From Baylisascaris procyonis (Eukaryota > Nematoda > Chromadorea > Rhabditida > Ascarididae), in the NCBI GenBank assembly GCA_037389465.1, contig JAZARR010000121.1:868001-932000 (forward strand): 64,000 nt of DNA, read 5' to 3'. The notes under the pieces are model-generated. The model was not told the DNA's origin, did no database searches, and saw nothing but the letters and a program-made list of their open reading frames with translations. The translations under genes were made by a program, and so were the position numbers. This document shows, one piece after another, positions 25,998 to 39,000 of the stretch; the first letter of the stretch is position 1, and the number at the start of each line of letters is the position of its first letter.

Positions 25998-28900
25998 CTA
26001 ACTAGGCTTCTTCACAAAATTTGAACCATTGGAAGTGTTGCATATTTCGCGTTCATGATGAACGGGAGTACATATACCACTGACCTCTTCGACGACATCC
26101 TCGAGAGTGAGAAGTCCCATAACGACATAGTCTCGTCGATGTTCGTCGAATTTCACCACCATCGCAATGCGAACACCGTTCTTCATCTCTATCATGAGTT
26201 GCATCACACGTGTCCCACCCAACGCAAACCGAAATTGACTACTGCGTTGCCAAAGTTGCGCCACTGTGCCCACTTTCAACTGATTCGACTGACAGAACGG
26301 CAACAAATCTTTCATATTCAGCACACCCACAATCTGCAATGAAAGCACTACCACAAATCAAATAATTCCGAGCATTTAGAAGATTATGGGTTAGCCGGGC
26401 GGGGGAATCTCACTCATAAAAAAGTTCGGTGCTCTTACGCATTTCATTATTCAACTGATTAGACATGGCGATTTGAGATTTGCTTTTCTACAGAAAACTC
26501 CTGTTCCGAGGATTTCTAGACATCTGAACGTTTTATCAGAGTTTATTACCACAGCGGATATGATGCATAATCGCTTCTTTAACTTCAATTATTGAGGTCT
26601 TGCTAGGTTGATTTCGAATGTTTCTCAGCATTTAAAAGAATATCGCAGTGCGCAAAATGTCCCAACTGTCCGATTTGATAGAGGTGCTCAAGCAGTGGGA
26701 AATATTCTTGAGTCGGAAAACGTAGGATCGCCGTTCGCAAATTTGGCATATTGGCATCTGTTGACTAAACGAACCGTATCACGATCCTTGCCCTTATAGA
26801 TAGGGATTCGAGTACGACCTTTAGCGGCGATCGTTTTCAGAAGCGCTTTATCGATGACGCTACAATCGGAGAGCATAAAAATTTTATCTATTGGTGTCAT
26901 AACGCTCATCACAATCTTTTCGGGGAAGTCGATAGCCGCAAGCACGAGGTCGGTTGTATCGACGTCAATCATCCTGTGCTCCACTATTTGCTTCTTCGCT
27001 GCAAAACTATCGTCACATCAAAGCGTTCATTAAATTGTGTTGGTTTTTGTAATTAATCTTTTCAGATAGTCGCTGCGGAAATCAGACTTGCTTTCTGAGT
27101 TCGAACTACTCCGCCTTGCTGAAGAAGTTTAATATCGTGGAACGCTATCAACAAGGTAAAACACTTTAAAAAGTTATCATTCGGAGTAACATCCTTGCAT
27201 CATTTTCTTGGAAGTCGCGCTCTAACCAATTTTGCCTCATTAGATACGAAGTTACGCGAATTGAATCGCTTTCTAGTTGACAGGGAAATTCGAATGTTCG
27301 GTTGTTTTGCCATTTAATTTTAACATTTATGGATAGACATTTGGGCATTCGTTTTTTAGGCGTTACTAAGGTTCCATTTTGATGTACATTAATAGGAAGG
27401 AACAATAAGGAGGTTTCTGTTGGTTAGCAATTCGTATCACTTAGCTTTAGCTAAGCTCATGTCGACAGGTTTGAAGTGGTCGAAATGAGTGGAAATAAGC
27501 AAATATTACCTGCATCCTTAATTAGATCCCTTTGCATAGTGATGAGGACACGTAATGTTTTTCGATCATAGACGTCTCTCCCTTCCACGCCGACCACCAT
27601 ATCGAGGAATTTGGATACGGGGTACGAGATGGGACAGAAGAGGACCATAAAAAATATGGTGAGGTATCGAGTACGGCTTCCAATCATCAATCCATAGCTG
27701 AAATCCGAATATTGCCGGTAAGCACAACTTTTCATTTTATATAACTATAAGCATTGAATGAAAGCATTGCCATAATCGAACAATTAATTACTGGTGGTGT
27801 TCTGAGGGTAGATCTTTCAATCTCTATGCCGCACCGGAAATTGCAACGAGCCAAGAATCATCTAGATAATGTGCAGGTTTCAACCTATGATACAGATAAC
27901 CGTCAACGAATGCTTACATTCCGCGCTTTCTTACAACGCTGAATAGTTGCATAGGAATGCATAAAATGACGTACTTGGAACAAACGGCTTGAGGCAATAT
28001 TTCACCAAATAGAGTGATTATCAGAGTTGGAATAATAATGGCGACGAACAACTGAAATCATCCACATGAGGTCAAAACCGACTCAAACTTTATTCTATGA
28101 GAAATTTTATTTATGTTTCATTTCCTATTCATGAAGCAGTTTTGGTTGTTGTGAATATTGCCGAGTAATTAGCAAAGTTTTCAAGAGCTTTAAAATTTAT
28201 AGTTTAAATTTAAATATATTATGCAAATGATATATAGTTACATAAAAGTTTTAAATATATGTCGTAGTTATGCAGTTAATTATACAAGAGTTTTAAATGA
28301 TATATAGTTACAAATATTTTTGAATCAGATAAATGGAAATTTCAAACGAACAACGTTACGGGAATTATACATATGCTTGATTATCGAGAGGAAAAAGGCT
28401 GATGCAGCTTTCTCTATTAAAAGTCAGCAATCTACAGGTGCTCATTCCTTACAGATGTCTCGTCTGCAGGTTTAGAAATAAGGAAATTGCTTAGGCTCAT
28501 TTACCTGAATTGCTTCACCGTTAACATTTTTGCAGAGATCATTGATGAGCAAAGTGGTAATGCAATTAGTGAAAGTGTTGCCAAGCACAATTGAACATAA
28601 TAGAAAATTGCCATTCTGTCTAAGTGGAAGAATGTTGGCGGCATATTGACGTTCATTAGTGTCTTCACTTCCTTCACTGATCAGCTGCAATACACATTTC
28701 CCAAGTGTGCCAATCGGCCAAATCCGTTGTCTAATAGCAATTATGTTTTGCATAAAACGTAGAAGCTTTTAAATAAGTTTGTTGCTATTGCCAATCACTT
28801 TTCACTTTATAAGCATCGGCATTCATACCTCTCATTTGAGCACAGATAAGTATACAAATTGATTGTGAAGAGATAAAATTGATGAGATTGATATCTGCTG

Positions 28901-31900
28901 CTACTTACCACAAGATCATCAGCACTAAGTGCCATTAGTCCGGTTGTGAGGCCCGAGAAAATACTGCTAAGCATCGCACATGTAACAATGATCGGTATTT
29001 CGATATATAGAGGAAAAACATAAGGTTCTGGCTCTTCGAGTAGAATTTGAGTGAATGGGAGATGGGGAAGTTGTTTCTCAGCAGGAGGATCGATGCACGC
29101 CTGCATTGGACGCGTAATTACCTCGTTGATCTGCAAGCGATATAACAACCGAAATATAATCAAACATCATCACATGTTTCGTGAGGACTATTCTAAGCGT
29201 CTAATTAATTCTTTTTCGAGTTGAGTTCATTAGGAATTGGAGTCGGAGTTGCGAATTTCCAATATTCTAATTGCAATGCTCGTTTTTGATAGGCATCTTC
29301 ACTTCTGTGTTCTTATCAGTAGTCTATGCGCACTATTAATTTACCAATGCAAGTTTATGATACCTCACTGATAGAGAGGAAATTGCGATTGTTACTCATT
29401 CAGCTGCTTTTCCAGCTGAGTTTCTATGTTAACTTTTCATTATCAGTGATTTAAACGACTGCTAAACGCCATATTTGTTGAAGTTTTCTCAATTTTATAT
29501 TGCTGTGGAATGCGTTTTGCTTTCCTAATCACAATAAATTTCTCCTTGTGTTATAATTTTTTACAATTTTCGTGTTGTGCCGAGAGTGATACTCACAGAT
29601 AATGACTAATATTGGTAGCCTTAACTGGCTGTAAAATGTATTAGCTGAAGATCGATTCCTCCAGACGGTTCACTATCTAGTTCGTGCTTTTTGATCATCG
29701 TTTATTTAATAATGTTTATTTAATAATAATAATCTTTGGATTCCTTCTTTTACTGCTCCATTCAATGTGATCTAAAGTTTCATAATTTAATGTTAGACGT
29801 CTTTTGCGAGAAATACGTCTATAATTTCGATCTCCCACGCTGCCGGTATGTGGCATCTAATCCTTGTCTAATGACTCTAATGACTTTCTTTCCTTCCGCT
29901 GTCAAAGATATCTGTGAGTTTGGAAGAGAAATGGACGAAGTTTAATCCACAATGGCTGAATAAAATCGTCTCTGCCTTTCTTGCATTAAAGGAAAGATCC
30001 AAAGAGAATGCTTGAATAAGGGATTACTATTTTCTCCCGATTGAAGAGTCTATAAATGAGAAATTTTGTAGTTGAGGGATGTGTTCGGTTTGATTCGATA
30101 TACCGATCCACACATTTTTTTGTATAACACGTCCTTTGATGTTGTCTAGGGAGTGATTGCTGCACAACCCAATATTGGTGCAGTCTCGAAAACGAAATCC
30201 TAATATTGGTAGAATCTCAAAGACGAAATCGGCTCCAGGATTTTCTACGAGAACCCGCACTTTATCGTGGTAGGTATAGGAACTGGGGACTTTCTTTCTG
30301 TTTTCTTTTGGGGTTGGAGTCGCCAGAAATCGGCTTCTGTCTCGAAGAGAAGAATCGGAATTATTAATTTTCCTTCTCACCAACATCGAAGCCACCCCAT
30401 TTTGTCGGAGGCACTCGTCACTGATCCCAGGCGGTCATCGGTAACAACCGCCTTCGGCGAGCCGTAATCGTCGACTTAAAAATGTTATGCATTGAGAGAA
30501 TTCGAGGTGATTTTTGATTTTGCTAACTTGTGTTGAAGAATGAGCTAACCGGTGACGTTTCACACTGCAGTATGCAGTTGCTTAACTCATGCAGGATACG
30601 TACTGGTACAATTCGGCTCACATTCTTTCTCCATTTCGAGCATTCCACATCCGACGAGAACCACACCCTCCTGATTCTTGAAGTGTACTTCCCGAAGAGA
30701 ACAAACGCCTCAGGAATTTGTGCACTCAACCGAACCAACAATCCATAATCGCTGTCATCGCTATAACACAATCACTTATCTCTCATCGAGCAAATAGAAC
30801 GGTGTACTGGCATGAGTGTGACTTGTGTAAATGCATACGTTTTTATGCTTATTTGTATGTTTAATTGACGTTCTCAAGGTCACGCCTACAATCACTTTTA
30901 TTCAAATTCCCTTGAATTTTGCATATTCGCTAGAATTTCACAGGGCGATCGCTGACTTAATCACCTGAGGAGCAAGTAAATTCATAAATTTTATGAATTG
31001 CCTGCTTAGTTACCATTCATTTCCAATATATTTTATTCGTGTTGAAATAAATCGGCCAATTCTTTCGTGATTTTTCGACAGAGCCAAAAAGACTTCGAGA
31101 TTTGCAAACTATTTAACGGTGCATATTTACCGATCATTTAATTGCAGGAAGTGCGAAATCACATGATTTTAGAGCTTGCAGCAAAATAATCCTAAAATAT
31201 GATCGCTTACAGAAATTTTCCGCAATATGGGAGCACAGTAATCGGGTGATGATAAAACGGTCGGAAGCACATGAATCTAAACAGCAAGATGTATGGTTCA
31301 TTTGGCTATTTTGATGTGTGGACAACATATTGTGCCCAGGGGGGCTTCAACTGAGTGCATCTGAAAGCTTAAGCTCAAGCGGCTGTGGTTTGATTTCTTT
31401 GTTAGGTACTTTGCCACGGCAGTCGAGTAAGAGTGAGCAGCTGTCAGGTGTGTGCAGTTTTAGTAATGAAAAATCTCAAATGCGGGCATTATAAACTTAC
31501 AATCTCCTTTCCACACGAAAGCCGAAAGCTATGGGTTGTCCGGATGAGAGGTTCACACGTCTGTCAATAGCTGAAAGAAAACTCATTAGGCCCATATTTT
31601 ATTGCATACTGCACTCTACGTCTTATTCCTCTCATTATATTACTGTGTCATGGATTGCACTTTCACTATGAATATCTTTGAAAGATATAGTGTCGAACTA
31701 GTGAAAGGGTTTTTTTAAAATCCGACTCACAAGGGAAGTTCATCGAGGATATACGAAGCGGAAACGGACGGTGCGTTGCGATCTCCTCGTCTTTAAGCAA
31801 TGGCACCTGGAATTTAATTTTCATACTGAAATTTATCGCTTCTCATTTATGCGACATGCTTAATGCGGGAATTCTTTCTTATAGCGTTCAGGAGGAGGTG

Positions 31901-33171
31901 TATTTTTTGATTTCTATAAGCATTATATTGAAGATAAACTTTTGTGGGATGATGTAAGGGATAGGGGATAGCTTGAAACGAAGGCAATGGCATATACAAG
32001 AAGCAGTGGGAGATAAAGCGCTGTTTCATACGCAGCCTAATATGCGCTTTGAATATTTGTTTATTTGTTTACTTATTTCATCTGTTTTTTGCTTATTAGT
32101 GTATTTATTTCTTTATTTCTTCTTTTCTCCCTTTGTTTGATTGCTTGTTCGTTTACTTATGTTTATTTATTTATTCGCTCGTTTTTTGTTTATTCTGTTT
32201 ACTCGTTTGTTTATTTATTTATTTGTCTCTTTATGCGCTGTTCATTCACCCATTTGATTATTTATACATTCGATATCCAGTACAAGGAAAACGTTTACCT
32301 ATGATGATTTATTATCAATGGGAGAGGCCTCACACTATGTTCTCCTCTTTATGAATGTTTCATTACGTTGTTACTCACATCATTCTTTATTACACATTCT
32401 TTATTACCTCAATTATTCGTCATTTTTTTCTGTTCATTATGTAACAATAATCTTTATTCGTACGATAAAGGAGGCATAGAATTACGTATATAATATATAT
32501 GTACAGGTAAACAAAGCATGTGTAATACTAGCATTGCACATAATCATGCGTTTAAAAACCCAAAAAAGATAGTTAGTGAAAACAAGTACTGGAGATCGGT
32601 CCCGTGTCCCCATGTCATTACTTTTGATCGTAAAATACATTAATTTTGACGGCCATATTAGTGTTACTATATTATTTTTATACCTTTTGGCCACTCATTT
32701 ATTAATGAGCATTACTCATTGCGTTAATGCACCTTGCGACCGATCACCCAAAGACAGCGGTCCCCCATCGAACAGTTTTCGCTATTCTTTCTTGTGTCTG
32801 TGCGAATAGTGTTGGTCTGATAATCAAAAATGCGAAATACTTGCTGCGTATACACTTAGTTGTGCCATATTGCACTCCTGGCGCGTTTTCTTATTTGTTG
32901 TGAAATCCGTTCGCATAACCAATCTACCGACTTTATAAATGCTTCAGAAATCACTTCCTGTGGATTGGTGATAAAGCAAAGAGCATTTCTCTTTTCTTGC
33001 ATATTCTATGGAAACTCATAAAAGCAATTAATAAGAAAGTACCTTTTTATAGAGGACACCTTCATCAATCGAAACGTTCTCTAAATAAGCCTGAAGATTA
33101 TTGACTCGTGAGATGTTCGTTCGAGCCTGCCGAGTAAAACCCAATAGAAATATCGCCATCAACGAGTACAT
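25998..33171 (-). CDS. CNNM/ACDP family magnesium transporter
   Basis: CNNM proteins are plasma-membrane Mg2+ transporters or regulators of Mg2+ efflux. Minus-strand exons are 33171-33060, 31570-31501, 30760-30604, 30413-30225 (ends uncertain), 29130-28909, 28684-28505, 28051-27975, 27697-27510, 26998-26775 and 26333-about 26085. The first encodes a signal peptide (MYSLMAIFLLGFTRQA), the next an ectodomain with FGFRVE and LFGKYTSRIRRVWFSS. The DUF21 domain follows, with four hydrophobic helices and the marks SGLTTGLMALSADDL, RQNGNFLLCSIVLGN, FGEILPQAVCS and CPISYPVSKFLD. A CBS pair closes it: VMSVMTPIDKIFMLS, GRTRIPIYKGKDRDT, VGVLNMKDLLPF and GLLTLEDVVEE. About 555 aa are accounted for. The 3' end is open: GTCAGT or GTATAT donors near 26083 and 26077 could lead to more exons, or the frame reads on to a stop at 25998. 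I found no C-terminal cyclic-nucleotide-binding-like domain. The exon phases agree throughout exons 5-10. Confidence 0.88.
28227..28312. repeat. Short AT-rich direct repeats in CNNM intron
   Basis: The phrase ATGATATATAGTTACA occurs twice, near 28227 and 28297, with AGTTTTAAAT copies between. Probably low-complexity tandem slippage within an intron. Confidence 0.5.
30171..30232. repeat. 31-bp tandem duplication at CNNM exon 4 end
   Basis: Copy 1 is 30171-30201 and copy 2 is 30202-30232. Both start AATATTGGT and contain TCTC-AAA/AAC-GACGAAATC/ACGAAATC; they differ at about six positions. On the gene (minus) strand each copy carries GATTTCGT, so a candidate 5' splice site is present twice. Confidence 0.8.
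32050..32240. repeat. Degenerate TTTA/TTTG-rich simple-sequence tract
   Basis: A pyrimidine-biased tract of imperfect TTTATTTG/TTTACTTATT units in a CNNM intron. It explains the Phe/Leu/Ile-rich overlapping ORFs at 32065-32354. Confidence 0.75.
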
Positions 33172-36024
33172 TGGCGATGCAACCTTCCGTAGTAATTGAA
33201 CGCATAAAAGTGTTATGATATTTTGACGGTTAAATTGGATGAGGTAATGCGAAACCGTGCTAAATCAGCAAATTTGCTTTAACTTTAAGTAATTGACTTT
33301 GAATTACCCAGTGACATGGGCAAATTTCGGCCCGTAAGTAAACGGCAGGCAAATTTCGGCTGAAAGGGAAGGAGCAGATTTCTGCTCGAATGCAAAAGGC
33401 GATCATCGAACGGTTGCTACTTTAGCCGCCTACTGTATGCATCTCGTTGATAACACAAATGCATGCATTCGACGCTCATTCTTTGCTTTATTGCATCTGT
33501 GAGTTATCCCCGTGTACACGAGGTGTATTTTTTATTTGTTTATTGAGTAGATTAAACTTGCGAGCCATTAAACCGTTATTATGAACATAATGTATGCTGT
33601 TGGATATTCTGTCGAATAGAATTTCCTCTTCGATCATATCTCTTTGTTATGAGTTGGTGTGTTCTTAAGTAAATATAGAGTTAGTCTGAAGTATCTCCGA
33701 GCAGAGGACAAGAAATTAAGTGAGAAATGCTTTAAACCCCATCAAATAAAATGATACTTTTGAAGTAAAATTTCAAATTGTTACTTGAACTATTAGGCTG
33801 ACAACAGATTGAGTGATGTACTACAACTTTGCTCTCTTTTTAAGTGTATCATTTCATCGGGGAAACACTCTGAAGAAGAGCAATTTACGAATTTAATTTA
33901 ATAAATAGAAATAAAGGTGATAGGAAAATGCGCCAGATTATAAACGTATATCGTCGCTTCCGTGCTTGTTCAAATTCTTTGAACTTTGTGCTTAGCATAG
34001 CTCTGATGTTCAAATGGCATATTTGTTGTTAGTGCTTAGATGTTTATATCGAAATCATTTACAAGATCGATGCATCAATCAATGATCTCATCTATTTCCG
34101 TTTATGTGATTATGAGAATGACCTTCTTCTTCACTAGATCTAAGCTCAATCCCAACATGTGTATGCTGTGAAGATTTGTTCGAATAATAGAGTAAAGATG
34201 TATTCCCATATGAGATGTATGCGATAACATGCTCAACGTGTTTAGCATTTGTGTTGGTTTCATAAAATTTGACTGCATATTATATTGCTAAGTTGTATTC
34301 GATGAAACACTCATCGATTAGCGGGTTGCTTCAGTCATTAGCATTGATTATGCCCTCGCTAATAGTCCTTTGAGGTGATCAATCATGAGATAGTAGTACC
34401 ATTTTGCACTATTCAATGGCATACTACTAACCAAGGTGATGATCGTTGAACAGAAGTGTAGCATATTTAAGCGATTCAATGTGACTATTTTTGAATTTAA
34501 TAATACCTTCATATGACTTCTGATAATTAACTATTAAATTAGCCGTGGTTAAACTTTTATCGTTTATTAATCGAAATATGTGTTACGATGTAATTCTATC
34601 TCTATAGGTTTGTGTGGCTATTCAGCATTATCTATTCACCACTCATCAATTCTGTAATAGTGTTGCGTGCACAAAATAGAAGTTTGCTTAAGGAAGTTGA
34701 TATATTGAAAAGTTATATAAATATGAGTATTTTGCATAATTGTCCTATAATTAAGCATAGTTTCGTTATTTAATGGAGCATTGCTGCAATCGGTTGATCC
34801 ATGCAGTTTTTCTCGTGTAAACAACTCTTCTTTAACAGTCATTGTGTGCATAAGACTCAGTGTCTGCAAGAGTTGAGTTGTCTTTTCGGGTGCAATTGAA
34901 CTGCTGAAGGGCATACTTTTTTGGTGAATTGGACTTGCTTGTGTAAATCGTTGATCCTTTGATGATCTATGAAATTCTTATACATCCCACTGATCTTTTC
35001 GTTTTTCTGCCTTCGGACAGTGATTTTCTATTTAAGCTTCAGAAAGATTCTCTAACATCCCAGAGTTTGCATTACGTATTCCGAACATTGCCCTCAGGCA
35101 AGAAAGGTGGACCAGGTAACAAGTCATGCATATTGGTTTTGAAATGCGATTTTAGTTTATGCGTTATAGGTGATTAGCGTCGTAATATGGTACAACATTG
35201 AAAAGTGTGTTCCCTATTTTTAGGGTTGTGGTCGATATACTCCCTCTTTGAAGGTGGATTTGATGAGGGTATTTGCATTTTAAACCTATCAGTGACTATT
35301 TTTTATGTATTTGGAACCACTGAACTGAACAATATTCATTCATTAGAAATTCTGCATATTAAAAAGGTTTATTATGAATTTTTAATTGAGTGCGATTCAT
35401 AGCAGTCTAAGTTTAATCACTGATAAGGAAACAGTAAATGGATCAGAAATGATATACTTCGATAATAAAGAAATGGACACATAAAGGGATGTCACACTTT
35501 AGAATAGATGCAGCAACATGGTGAGGGAAAGCGTTTCTTTAAAAGTAGCCGAGTTATTTATAAACGGCCATAGGCGGTCTCATAGTTTTTAGTATCCACC
35601 CGATTAATAAATGTGCATTACTGGCACAGGTATCGTTTATATTATCACGATTGAACCATCTGCTAATCAGCATTGCAACCGGGTAAAGAGTTAAATATGA
35701 TGTCAAAGTGAAATGTTGGGGTTTTAAACGCGGGAAGACTGTAGGATTTGTAAAAAAAAATTAGGAAATATAGTAAATACAGGTATTATAGATCGTGTTG
35801 TTTCGCTTAGAGGAGAACACGAACACCTATTCCATTACGTCAATGATTAACTCTATGCAAACTAGGAAAAAGTGCTTCCAAAAATGTACATCAGACCATG
35901 AGGATTGAAGCATGATAACGAACGCAATAAACGACACGTTGAAGTTGAAGCGTATAAATAATATATAGGCCGAATCTCAATCGATGTATATGATGGTTTT
36001 TGTGAAATCAAATAACCAACTACG
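33172..36024. other. Spacer between CNNM and OSCP1
   Basis: Both flanking genes are on the minus strand, so this holds the OSCP1 3' region and the CNNM 5' region. The DNA is AT-rich. A 92-codon minus ORF at 34636-34914 has a protein-like composition but no flanking splice sites or family resemblance; I do not call it a gene. Nothing else stands out. Confidence 0.45.
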
Positions 36025-39000
36025 TCAGCTTTTGCGTTTAGCCGATCCAGTTCTGCCTCTTGAACCATCCCTAGTGCCACTGCCCGATTGTGTTGGTGCT
36101 GATTTCTTCGCTGTTAGCTGACGTTTCGTTGCTTCATCGAGTAAATGCAACATATCCTCTCCTTTGGTCGCCTTCTTCTTTGGCTTCTCTTCACCGACGT
36201 TCAGCTATAATAGATTTATTTGAGGCAAGCTCAAGTTGCAGCAGAATACATAGATGCGATTTTTAGCACGCTAAGTGAGAAGTCTGAATGATAGGACAGT
36301 CGAGTGACTGGAAATGACCAATTAATAAAACGGGGATAAAAGTGGCACTTCGTAATGGAGAATCATGAAGGAGAATCGATAAGCATTTTTGGTTAACATC
36401 ACTCATCAGTCAACTGAGGGCAGTCGAAGCAGCTAGAACTACTTCGTCTAACTGATTCACAGTTCGGGAAGCTCAAATCACGAAGAGTGGGAGAGGGGAA
36501 ATTGTTGAGAAATAAGTCTTGGAAAATTGCGAAAGATATGCTGATCGATATTCGTCACGTGAGTAAAACCGATAGCTCATTGATTAGCAAATTACTAGAG
36601 AGCGCATGATCAAATAGTGAAATTCAGCTTGACCGATGAAATTTAAATGGAGGGGACCAATTATAGTGATTAAAAACGATGATCATTGGTGGCAATCTCT
36701 TTTAACTGGAAAGAACATTGAAAATGCCGAAAAAAATTAGGAGTTTTGGGGTGATTTCCTCGGAAAATTTTCACAGTTTTTAATTCGCGTGTTTGTTTAA
36801 TGGCTGATTGCGGCTCGCCTCTGAGAAGTTTCAAAACCTGTGGTCAATTGATCCCTCCCTCTCCCTTCTCTCTCGTCCCTCTACCCCTCCCCCGCCTCTT
36901 CTTAATTGGTGGAATTTCGGAAAGACGAAGTAGGTCACTGACCATATCATCTCAAAAATTTCTACAATATGTTCACAAGATTGCGATTCGTAAATGAAAT
37001 ACTACCACAGCGATATATGAGGCATCACTAATGTGAAAAAAGTTTACACATTGGTAGTGTGCTGTGCGATCTCCAATCCCCGACGAAGACCAATCAGAGA
37101 GCAACTCCTCGGTTTTTCAATCGAGATTCTCTCGCCGACAAATACTCCTCGTCGGGGTTCCCTTTCCCCCGCGGACCGAAATTCATTTTCTCGCTTACCA
37201 TATCATACTTTGGTCGCGAAAATATGCATTTTCTCATGCGACTAATCTATTAGATAATTTTGTTTTCCTCGTAATAGAGAGCAATTGGTAGTTGTTGTTT
37301 TACCAGAGATGTTTTTTTCTATTTTATCCGTTAGGTTGTTCGACTGTAAATGTGAGAAGAATGTTTTAGCTAAAGTGTATCGTTACAAAGAGGTCAGAAA
37401 TATGAAACCAATTCACGTATGTGACCAAAAAAATAGGCTAGCGGAATAATTTTTCTCTTGTTTAATAATATTTAATGTTTAATTTGAATTAGTTTAAAAT
37501 AATATATTAATAATATTTAATATTTAATAATATTTAATTTTTCTAGTTTAATAATATTTTCGATAGTGATGATATTTTGAGTGGGAATCAAATAGATGCG
37601 AGTTTCCTATGCAGAAGATCGCACTTGAGAGGAATCTATGAATGGAATTACCCAACAGAAGGAATTTATTACCTATAACATTAAAATGGTTGATTATAAG
37701 AGACCCTAGAAAAGTGATGTTAAACTTGCCTCGGCGACCGCTTTTGTTAGAGATTTCTTCCGTTTGGTGGCATCAATACGTTTTGTATTCACTTGTTCAT
37801 ATTGCGTCATAAATTGTTTTTCTTCAACATCGTCGTTGAAAAGACTTAAATCGAAACCTGAAATCTGTGATACTCTTTTAAAAGGCATTATCCAATTCTC
37901 GAACGTGTTAGTAAATATTAATTCACCGATTATGTTTTATAAAAGACGTATAATGTAAAAATATCACAATTGTTTACAAAAATTAGCATCCCTAACACAT
38001 TATAGTACAATTTTTGTATAAATTAATAAAATAATAAATAAATAAACTTTCAATAAATAAACCACTGTTATCACACACAAATCAATAAGTGATGGTTGAA
38101 ATTCTTCACTCCCTTTTCGTAATGAAAGTTTTGTAATCGGCCGAATTCGACGCCGTTAATGAGTGCTTAAAATTGGTAACAGCTCAGTCATTTCGCATTT
38201 TAGGAGTGCAGTGGGTTCTTTGAGTTTCTCTCAGAAAATTTGTCACGCTTTGTTGCTGACGAATAAAACAGCTGTTTTCTTGCGAAAGTTTCTCTAGTTT
38301 TTACGTTCTAATATCACTCCGGACTATATGAATCATTCATTAGATCACTGTCTAAGCGGAAAAAACTAACCTTTTTTTGCACTATTTGAGGGTGCGGCAA
38401 TGAGCGCTGAAAGAAGTTTTAGTTCGTCTCCTGGTGGAGGGATCGATGACTTCACAACACATCCCCCTCCTTTCACCTGAATTTAGTCACCGATCGCACC
38501 CGTAATAGTATTATTAGTCAGTGTAATGAGACTTTAGTTGGAGAAGTAACCGCATATATTGTCACTGCCTCTTCGACTCTGCGTTTTTAAAGATTTTACA
38601 AAACATTGCTAAGCTAGTAAAAGGTTATGCTCATGCATTTATACCTATCTATGTGCTCCTATGTCTTTCGATCTGGAAGTTTCATGATTTCTTAATCTAA
38701 AGGAGGCCTTCATCAGACCTCACTGACCACGACGTTACCAAAGGCGTCTATTAGATTCACATCTTAAGATCAAAAAAATTTGGAAACAGTTCAATACGGT
38801 TGATAGCGGTTGACGCCCTTTCATTCTAATGCTAAAGACCTGTTACACCTATAGAGAAACTGCAAGTGATAGAGTGGGAGGATTGTCAGGTAATGCGAAA
38901 CTTTGACAGCCTACCTGTATGCTGTCTGGAGAATTGTACATATTCGTGCCGAGAGTGGTTCCTCTGTCATTTGCGCCTATTTCCAGGCTTCCCTATGAGA

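Noticed and set aside
34636..34914. 92-codon minus ORF with plausible composition
   Set aside because: No splice sites, no recognisable family and no link in phase to the CNNM or OSCP1 exons.
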